17,383 nucleotides of DNA from Betaproteobacteria bacterium TMED156 (GTDB lineage: Bacteria; Pseudomonadota; Gammaproteobacteria; Burkholderiales; Burkholderiaceae_A). Shown here in pieces: positions 8,720 to 14,461 of the stretch. Where the stretch lies: positions 1-17,383 of the forward strand of contig NHHF01000003.1 of assembly GCA_002171155.1 (NCBI GenBank), written 5' to 3'. The position numbers were made by a program, and so were the translations under genes. The notes below the pieces were generated by a model. It searched no databases. It was not told the DNA's origin and saw nothing but the letters and a program-made list of their open reading frames with translations. Numbering within the stretch: the stretch's first letter is position 1; each line of letters starts with the position of its first letter.

Positions 8720-9165
8720 GCTTTACCGTGAATATCATGATTGTGAATTTCAAACCCCCTATTTTTATAAAAAACAAACTTCTCTCTTGCTGGAAGTTTT
8801 TCAGTTTCCATATTACCAACTAATTCAACAACTCGATCGAAGGAGCAAAAGGACTGACAAATTTTATTATCTAAATTAAGTAATAATTTTGCTCTTCTTG
8901 GCAATACTGGTATCCATGGATTTTGAGAGAGGATGATTGGTGTTTTTCCCTCGAGTTGGTCGCCAATTTCAATGTGAGGTAAAAAGTCAAGACTTGAGAA
9001 AGAATAAAGCAGTTCATTAAAATCATTTAGTTTATTTTTGTCGGAGCAAAAAACTAACATGGGTTCCCAACAGTTGATCGTAGAATCATAGTAAACCTTC
9101 CTAATGAGCCTGCAAGCAAAGCTTAACTGATTCGAAACATTGAAGTAAAAATCTACTCTGGTCAA
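8716..9165 (-). CDS. holC: DNA polymerase III chi subunit
   Basis: Chi binds psi (HolD) in the clamp-loader complex and contacts single-strand DNA-binding protein, linking the replisome to SSB-coated template. The 149-residue product has the family's usual length and shape: an N-terminal TRVDFYFN strand, an ACRLIRK helix, a SFSSLDFLPHIEIGD segment (betaproteobacterial HolC has a similar FSPLDFLPH), and a C-terminal YKNRGFEIHNHD. No ATG is available at the right place: the start is TTG at 9165-9163, one base after the pepA stop, and the next Met is residue 36, which would delete the first strand and helix. No Shine-Dalgarno sequence precedes the TTG, so initiation probably depends on ribosomes ending pepA. 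The stop overlaps the valS start in an ATGA. HolC next to pepA and valS is a standard proteobacterial arrangement, which supports the call despite the family's weak sequence conservation. Confidence 0.92.
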   Translation of the reverse strand: MTRVDFYFNVSNQLSFACRLIRKVYYDSTINCWEPMLVFCSDKNKLNDFNELLYSFSSLDFLPHIEIGDQLEGKTPIILSQNPWIPVLPRRAKLLLNLDNKICQSFCSFDRVVELVGNMETEKLPAREKFVFYKNRGFEIHNHDIHGKA

Positions 9166-9166
9166 T

Positions 9167-10798
9167 CTATATTTTTTTTAAAAAGTTAAAAAGCATAGGA
9201 ACGGGCCTGCCAGTCGCAGATTTTGATGACCCGCTCTCCCAAGCGGTACCAGCAATATCCAAGTGAGCCCATTTGTAGGATTTTGCAAAACGCCACAAGA
9301 AACATGCAGCAGTTATGCTTCCTGCAGATCTGCCACCTATATTAGCAACATCTGCAAATGGGGACTTCAACAAATCTTGATAATCCTCCTGTAAAGGAAG
9401 CCTCCAAGCTGGGTCTAAAGAATTAAGTCCAGACTCTAGAATATTCTCTGCAAGGGAGTCGTCAGATGAGAATAATCCAGTATTTATATGACCCAGCGCC
9501 ACTACACAGGCTCCTGTCAACGTTGCAATATCTATTACCAACGCAGGCTTAAATTTTTCTACATAAGTTAATGCATCACACAGAATTAGCCTGCCCTCAG
9601 CATCAGTGTTGAGTATTTCAATCGTTTTTCCAGACATTGAACGAACAATATCTCCAGGTCTGGTTGCAGTACCACTGGGCATGTTTTCACAAGTTGCAAC
9701 AACACCTATTATATTCTTTTTGATACCTGCCGCAGAAACGGCCTTCATAAGGCCTAAAACTGAAGCTGCTCCACACATGTCATATTTCATCTCATCCATA
9801 GCAGCTGAAGACTTTAAAGAAATACCACCAGAATCGAACGTAATACCTTTTCCAACTATTACTAATGGTTGTTCCTTAGCTTTTCCTCCATTGTGATGGA
9901 TAGAAATAAGAAAAGGAAGCTTTGAGGAACCTTTAGCAACTGCTAAAAATGAACCCATACCTAATTTTTCAAGAGCAGATTTATCTAAAACTTCACACTT
10001 TAAACGTGTTTGTTTTGAAATGGTTTTTGCAACAGTTACTAAATAGCTAGGAGTACATATATTTGGTGGTAGATTACCTAAATCTTTTGTCAAATCAACT
10101 CCGTCAGCAAGTGCCATTGCTTGATTAATACTTTGTGATGCATCAGTTGGTCTCATGTCACCAGGTAAAAGCATTTCAACAGATTTTATTGAGCAAGCTT
10201 TATCTGATTTTGGAGACTTAAATACCTTTGAAGCTAATTTACTAGTTTTTATATCTTTTTTTTGATCTTTGGGTGATTTAAACCGATCAAAACGATAAAG
10301 AACGTCTCTAATAGTTAGTAAGTGTGTTTGTAATTTCCAAAAGCCAGGTTTCTCTTTCACAAAAAGCTCAGTTAAAAAAGATGCAATTTTTTTCACCCCT
10401 TTAAGAGGAATCATTGACTTTGTAGCAATTTTTACAGCATCTCTGTATGCTTTTTCGTCGAAGGAATCTTTTTTGCCACATCCTATTAATAATGCCCTTG
10501 GTGATGGAATACCAGGTATATCTCTGATAAGGAAAGTTGTTCCAGAATTTCCATTAAAATCACCAGATTTTATTATTTTAGTAATAACACCATCAGACGC
10601 TTTGTCTAAAATTCTTGCAGGTGTACTGAGCTCAACACCCGCAGAAGTAGAAAAAAGCCCCACCCATAGACAGTCACAGGTAGCCCTATCAACAGGTTTA
10701 TTACTTGTTAAAAAGTTAATTTGATCTCTAATCTCTCCAGGATCCTTAGCATCGGACGAATCTTTAGAAGAATTATTGGTTGCACTGTTAACGGTCAT
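9167..10798 (-). CDS. pepA: Leucyl aminopeptidase (aminopeptidase A, M17 family)
   Basis: This is a cytosolic, usually hexameric, two-metal aminopeptidase that removes N-terminal residues during peptide turnover; in E. coli PepA also binds DNA in Xer recombination and carAB control. The 543-residue protein has the N-terminal macrodomain-like part (about 28-170) and the M17 catalytic domain (about 220-543). Visible active-site residues, by alignment to bovine lens aminopeptidase spacing, are K317 and D322 in GKGITFDSGG, K329, D340, and D399/E401/R403 in the NTDAEGRL signature at 397-404. The N-terminus has a Ser/Asp/Asn-rich extension, and the interdomain linker (173-200) is Lys-rich and contains FKSPK twice, 20 residues apart. 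The ATG is preceded by a good AAGGG ribosome binding site. It is the first gene of the pepA-holC-valS operon and diverges from lptF. Confidence 0.97.
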   Translation of the reverse strand: MTVNSATNNSSKDSSDAKDPGEIRDQINFLTSNKPVDRATCDCLWVGLFSTSAGVELSTPARILDKASDGVITKIIKSGDFNGNSGTTFLIRDIPGIPSPRALLIGCGKKDSFDEKAYRDAVKIATKSMIPLKGVKKIASFLTELFVKEKPGFWKLQTHLLTIRDVLYRFDRFKSPKDQKKDIKTSKLASKVFKSPKSDKACSIKSVEMLLPGDMRPTDASQSINQAMALADGVDLTKDLGNLPPNICTPSYLVTVAKTISKQTRLKCEVLDKSALEKLGMGSFLAVAKGSSKLPFLISIHHNGGKAKEQPLVIVGKGITFDSGGISLKSSAAMDEMKYDMCGAASVLGLMKAVSAAGIKKNIIGVVATCENMPSGTATRPGDIVRSMSGKTIEILNTDAEGRLILCDALTYVEKFKPALVIDIATLTGACVVALGHINTGLFSSDDSLAENILESGLNSLDPAWRLPLQEDYQDLLKSPFADVANIGGRSAGSITAACFLWRFAKSYKWAHLDIAGTAWESGSSKSATGRPVPMLFNFLKKI

Positions 10799-10842
10799 GA
10801 CAAAATACCCTTAATTTAAATAAAGCATATATTATAAATACA
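10799..10842. promoter_or_regulatory. Divergent promoter region between pepA and lptF
   Basis: This is the only non-coding DNA between two divergent operons, so promoters for both must lie here or in the gene ends. On the minus strand a perfect TATAAT occupies 10836-10831, about 32 bases upstream of the pepA ATG, but I see no convincing -35 at the expected spacing, which would fall inside lptF. On the plus strand TATTAT at 10830-10835 ends seven bases before the lptF GTG, which would make a leaderless or nearly leaderless transcript. The two -10 candidates overlap, so the promoters would compete. Given the AT-richness, these matches are weak evidence individually. Confidence 0.45.
10807..10812 (-). 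promoter_or_regulatory. Ribosome binding site of pepA
   Basis: AAGGGT on the minus strand lies eight bases before the pepA ATG. It is the clearest Shine-Dalgarno match in the window; most other starts here have none recognisable. Confidence 0.6.
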
Positions 10843-11955
10843 GTGATATTCGAGAAATTTCTTCTAAGTGAACTGCGATCCGTTGCAGGTATGACATTTG
10901 CGTGTCTGTTAACTGTAGTAATCACAATGGCACTTGTTAGAACACTCGGTAACGCTGCCTCAGGCCAATTAGAGGCTCAACTTGTTATTCCACTAATTGG
11001 ATTTTCAACAATAAGTTCTATTTCTACTATTTTAACCCTAACTGCCTTTCTTTCTGTTTTTGTGGTTTTATCTCGACAATGCAGGGACAATGAAATGGTA
11101 ATTTGGTTAAGCTCTGGTCAAAACCTGACCTCTTACATCCCTGTAGTTTGGAAATTTTCTTTATCCTTCATCTTATTAACTATTTTAACATCAATCCTAG
11201 CTACACCATGGGCAAGAAGTCAGGCTGATGAACTCAGACAGCAATCTTTGGCTGAAAAAAAACTTACTGAAATTCCACCAGGTACATTTAGTGAATTCAC
11301 AAACGGGGAAAAAGTTATTTTTATAGAGCAAACTGACAAAGAATCTTCAAATTTAGGTCTTGTTTTTATCTCAATCAAACAAAAAAATAATCAAGAAATT
11401 ATAGTAATGGGAACAAAAGGTAAACTTATTTATGATCAGAAACAACTTCCATGGATACAACTAAAACTTGGGTCTAGAACAGATATAATGTCTTTAGACT
11501 CCTCGGCTGAAGTCAGAAGCACTAAATTTGAGAATTATAAAATGAGAATTGATTCACCACCAAAATCAACCTCTTACAGGGAGAGAGTTAGAAGCACTTC
11601 AACCTGGGTCTTATTTGAGAGGAGTGCTCCAGCAGATTTAGGTGAGTTGTCTTTTAGGATTGGAACAATATTACTTTGCATATTTTTACCTTTTTTATCT
11701 ATTCCATTATCCAGTCTTGAAAACAAACAGGGCAGACTTATACATATTTTTGGAGCTTTATTAATTTTCATAGCTTTTAATAATATGTTGGGAATCATTC
11801 AAGCATTGGTAGCAAAGAAGGAAATAACTTTCATTTTTGGCCTTATAATTCTTCCTGTGTCAATATTGTTGATTACTACTTTTTTAATTTATATAAAAAT
11901 GTATATTCTAAGAAATCCATTTGCATTAATATTAAAAAAATTCCATTCGATTTAA
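10843..11955 (+). CDS. lptF: LPS export ABC transporter permease LptF
   Basis: LptF is one of two inner-membrane permeases of the LptB2FG complex, which extracts lipopolysaccharide from the inner membrane and passes it to LptC and the periplasmic bridge. The 370-residue protein has the family layout: three N-terminal membrane segments (about 12-34, 50-75 and 100-122), a periplasmic beta-jellyroll part with a conserved EIPPGTFSEF stretch (about 125-260), and three C-terminal membrane segments (about 265-290, 295-315 and 320-345). The start is GTG at 10843: it gives the expected N-terminus (IFEKFLLSEL) and there is no suitable ATG. No Shine-Dalgarno sequence precedes it, and a -10-like TATTAT ends seven bases upstream. 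It is one base away from lptG, so they form one operon. Its partner ATPase LptB and LptA/C/D/E are not in this window. Confidence 0.95.
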   Translation: MIFEKFLLSELRSVAGMTFACLLTVVITMALVRTLGNAASGQLEAQLVIPLIGFSTISSISTILTLTAFLSVFVVLSRQCRDNEMVIWLSSGQNLTSYIPVVWKFSLSFILLTILTSILATPWARSQADELRQQSLAEKKLTEIPPGTFSEFTNGEKVIFIEQTDKESSNLGLVFISIKQKNNQEIIVMGTKGKLIYDQKQLPWIQLKLGSRTDIMSLDSSAEVRSTKFENYKMRIDSPPKSTSYRERVRSTSTWVLFERSAPADLGELSFRIGTILLCIFLPFLSIPLSSLENKQGRLIHIFGALLIFIAFNNMLGIIQALVAKKEITFIFGLIILPVSILLITTFLIYIKMYILRNPFALILKKFHSI

Positions 11956-11956
11956 A

Positions 11957-13123
11957 ATGAACTTAGCTACTAAATACTTAGCCAAAGTAGTGCTAATTAG
12001 AATAATAATAACCTTGGTTGGGTTTACGCTTTTGTTTACTTTCTTTAATTTTATATCGGAACTTGATCAAATAGGAAAAGGCGCATTTTTAATAAGCTCT
12101 ATCCTAATAATTGTTCTCCTAAAAATTCCAAATGTAATATATGAAATTATTCCTATAGCGACGCTCATTGGAAGTCTTTGGGCGTTTTCAGAGTTAGCCT
12201 CAAACTCAGAATTTACTGCTTTTAGAGTTGGGGGTTTATCCCCGCAAAAAGTATCACTGATTATCTTTTTAATTGGATTACCTATAGCATTTTTTACAGT
12301 TTTTTTATCAGAAATTTTCATACCGTTATCAGATAAATTTTCTAGGGACTGGGATAAAACAAATTTCAAAATTAAATCAACAAGTAATTTTCGATCAGGG
12401 TTCTGGCTACGAGACAGATTTGACTTTAATAATAATGATAAAAAAAATGTAGGAGAAAGGATTGTTAATATAAAAAAAATTTTCCCAGATAAATCATTAA
12501 TTGGTGTAAAAATCTATGAATTTGACCAAAATTCTAAACTTATTTCTGTAATTTCTGCCAACAAAGGAAATTACATTAAGTCTAAAAAAGATGTAAAAAG
12601 TGAAATAGACAAAAAAAATGATTTAGTTCTTAATTCTTGGAAGCTAATGGAACCAAAAGTCTTAACAATTAGCCAAAAAGGTACTACACAATTAACCAAT
12701 CACTCTGTATTGTCAATTTATACTAAATTATCAGAAAGGACAATTGAAGCATTAACAATAAAACCTGAAAAAATGTCAGCAACTGAACTTTACTCATTTA
12801 TTGAATATCTAAGCTTTGGTAAACAAAAAACGAACAGGTACGAGATAGCCTTTTGGAAAAAAGTTTTTTACCCTTTTTTATTGTGGATAATGATACTGAT
12901 TGCTATACCTGCAGCATATATTCATACTAGAAAAGGATCAGTTGGCTATAAGGTTTTTTTAGGTATGGTAATTGGAATAACTTTTCATTTGGGCAACAGC
13001 TTATTTTCACATTTAGGTCTATTAAACACTTGGCCTCCTGTAATTGTAGCTTTCATTCCTTGTTTTTTGGCTTTGATTTTTGGTATAACAATATTCTTAT
13101 GGGCTCAAAAAAATAACATATAA
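11957..13123 (+). CDS. lptG: LPS export ABC transporter permease LptG
   Basis: LptG pairs with LptF in the inner-membrane LPS extractor. The 388-residue product shows the same architecture: N-terminal membrane segments at roughly 10-32, 46-75 and 98-120, a periplasmic domain (about 125-300) and C-terminal segments at about 305-325, 333-353 and 360-384. Typical features are the LATKYLAKVVLIR start, a GSLWAFSELASNSEFTAFRVGG coupling-helix region that contacts LptB, and an IPAAYIHTRKGSVGYKVFLG stretch in the C-terminal half. The ATG follows the lptF stop by one base without a visible ribosome binding site, so translation is probably coupled. The gene downstream starts 25 bases later on the same strand and is likely in the same transcript. 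Confidence 0.95.
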   Translation: MNLATKYLAKVVLIRIIITLVGFTLLFTFFNFISELDQIGKGAFLISSILIIVLLKIPNVIYEIIPIATLIGSLWAFSELASNSEFTAFRVGGLSPQKVSLIIFLIGLPIAFFTVFLSEIFIPLSDKFSRDWDKTNFKIKSTSNFRSGFWLRDRFDFNNNDKKNVGERIVNIKKIFPDKSLIGVKIYEFDQNSKLISVISANKGNYIKSKKDVKSEIDKKNDLVLNSWKLMEPKVLTISQKGTTQLTNHSVLSIYTKLSERTIEALTIKPEKMSATELYSFIEYLSFGKQKTNRYEIAFWKKVFYPFLLWIMILIAIPAAYIHTRKGSVGYKVFLGMVIGITFHLGNSLFSHLGLLNTWPPVIVAFIPCFLALIFGITIFLWAQKNNI

Positions 13124-13148
13124 ACTTTAACTTTTAACCTTCATCGAT

Positions 13149-14210
13149 ATGACATTTCACTTTACCCTTAATTCTTCAAGAGAGATTTACAAGATTGAAA
13201 AAAATCAAACAATTTTGCAGGCTGCTTTAAAGCAAGGGTTGGTTCTACCGTATGGTTGTAAAAATGGTGCTTGTGCTTCTTGTAAGGCTACTTTAGTTAA
13301 AGGTGATGTGGACTATGGTCATTACCAAGCAAAAGCATTAACTGAGGAAGAAAAAATCAACAAAAAATTATTATTATGCACAGCTAAACCCCTTTCAAAT
13401 GTTGAAATTCAGGCAAATTTAATTTCAAAACCCGGTATGGTCTCCCCAAAAAAACTACCGTGCAGAGTTGAAAGTATTGAAAAAAAAGCTGAGGACATAG
13501 CAATTGTTAAACTAAAGCTTCCAGCTAGTGAAAAATTTAATTATTATGCTGGTCAGTATGTAGATATTTTACTTAAAGATGGTAAAAGACGAAGCTACTC
13601 CATGGCAAATCCCTCCAACCTGCAAAATTTACTAGAATTACATATAAGACATTCTCCTGGAGGAGCTTTCACCGATGCAATTTTTGAAAGTGGAACATCA
13701 TCAATAAATTCAGTTAAGGTCAAAGACATACTCAGACTTGAGGGTCCATTGGGTACTTTTTTTTTAAGAGAGGACTCTTCAAAACCAATAATTTTTCTTG
13801 CTAGTGGGACTGGATTTGCTCCAATCAAAGCAGTTGCGGAATATGCTTTCAGCAAAAACATACAGAGAGAAATGTTTTTGTTCTGGGGAGTGCGTAAACC
13901 ATCAGAATTGTACATGCATGATAGTGTAACTGAATGGACTAGACAATTTTCTAATTTCAAATATATTCCTGTCGTAAGCGATAATGTCGAAAAAAAACAA
14001 TGGTCAGGAAAAACAGGATTTGTTCATCATGCTGTTATTGATGAGTTTCCTGATCTACAAAATTACTCAGTTTACTCATGTGGTTCACCAATTATGGTAA
14101 GATCCGCTCAAAAAGATTTTGTCGAAAACTGCAATTTACCTGAGCGTGAATTTTATTCAGATGCATTTACAACTGCTGCAGATCTTGCAGAAAACAAAGA
14201 AAAAAAATGA
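13149..14210 (+). CDS. 2Fe-2S ferredoxin/FAD/NAD oxidoreductase (CDP-6-deoxy-glucoseen reductase-like)
   Basis: This is a 353-residue electron-transfer reductase with three fused modules. Residues 1-92 are a plant-type 2Fe-2S ferredoxin with ligands C37, C42, C45 and C77. Residues about 103-205 are a ferredoxin-reductase-type FAD domain with the RSYS flavin motif at 148-151. Residues about 210-345 are an NAD(P)H-binding domain with GTGFAPIK at 220-227, CGSP at 311-314 and a C-terminal FYSDAF. It would move electrons from NAD(P)H through FAD to the iron-sulfur cluster and then to a partner. Close relatives in Burkholderiales are labelled CDP-6-deoxy-delta-3,4-glucoseen reductase (AscD), an enzyme of 3,6-dideoxysugar synthesis. 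However, no dehydratase (E1) or other sugar gene is present here, so that specific role is unproven; a general reductase or an oxygenase partner fits equally. It lies 25 bases after lptG and converges on the tusA-like gene. Confidence 0.9.
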   Translation: MTFHFTLNSSREIYKIEKNQTILQAALKQGLVLPYGCKNGACASCKATLVKGDVDYGHYQAKALTEEEKINKKLLLCTAKPLSNVEIQANLISKPGMVSPKKLPCRVESIEKKAEDIAIVKLKLPASEKFNYYAGQYVDILLKDGKRRSYSMANPSNLQNLLELHIRHSPGGAFTDAIFESGTSSINSVKVKDILRLEGPLGTFFLREDSSKPIIFLASGTGFAPIKAVAEYAFSKNIQREMFLFWGVRKPSELYMHDSVTEWTRQFSNFKYIPVVSDNVEKKQWSGKTGFVHHAVIDEFPDLQNYSVYSCGSPIMVRSAQKDFVENCNLPEREFYSDAFTTAADLAENKEKK

Positions 14211-14228
14211 AGTCCTTATTTTTTTCTT
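14197..14228. terminator. A/T-only inverted repeat at the convergent gene ends
   Basis: Ten bases ending the reductase gene (14197-14206, AAGAAAAAAA) are complementary to ten at the end of the tusA-like gene (14219-14228), with a 12-base loop that contains both stop codons. On either strand the right arm is a T run, so it could act as a weak bidirectional terminator. The stem has only one G-C pair, and the arms also encode lysine-rich C-termini, so it may be coincidental. Confidence 0.3.
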
Positions 14229-14461
14229 ATCAAAAAGTAGAATTTTGATTCTTTTTCTTCTCTGGAAATAAGATCATTACCAGTATTCTCACAAAAATAT
14301 TTAAAATCACTATAAGAGCCTGAATCCGTACTTGTGACATAAATTAATTGTCCGGATTTTAAATTACCCAACATTTTTTTTGTTTTCAAAATTGGTAGAG
14401 GGCAGCACAAACCACTAAGGTCTAAGTCAAATATGTCGTTTTCACTATTACTAGATGTCAT
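14216..14461 (-). CDS. TusA/SirA-family sulfur carrier protein
   Basis: TusA-like proteins carry sulfur as a persulfide on a conserved cysteine, for tRNA thiolation, molybdenum cofactor synthesis or sulfur oxidation. The 81-residue product has the family fold signature: DLSGLCCPLPILKTKK at 14-29, where C20 begins the CPxP motif that starts the first helix, then a GQLIYVTSTDSGS strand-loop and a C-terminal KFYFLIRK strand. A second cysteine, C19, sits directly before the catalytic one. The length is normal for TusA (~80). The ATG overlaps the alaS stop in an ATGA, so it is translated with alaS. Whether it is true TusA for mnm5s2U34 synthesis or a paralog cannot be decided, because no tusBCDE or mnmA is present here. 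Confidence 0.9.
   Translation of the reverse strand: MTSSNSENDIFDLDLSGLCCPLPILKTKKMLGNLKSGQLIYVTSTDSGSYSDFKYFCENTGNDLISREEKESKFYFLIRKK

Noticed and set aside
12067..12369. 100-codon minus-strand open frame inside lptG
   Set aside because: It is antisense to conserved LptG membrane segments and has no family features or start signal.
13124..13148. Terminator or promoter between lptG and the reductase
   Set aside because: The 25 bases contain no hairpin and no convincing -10/-35 pair; read-through from lptG is simpler.
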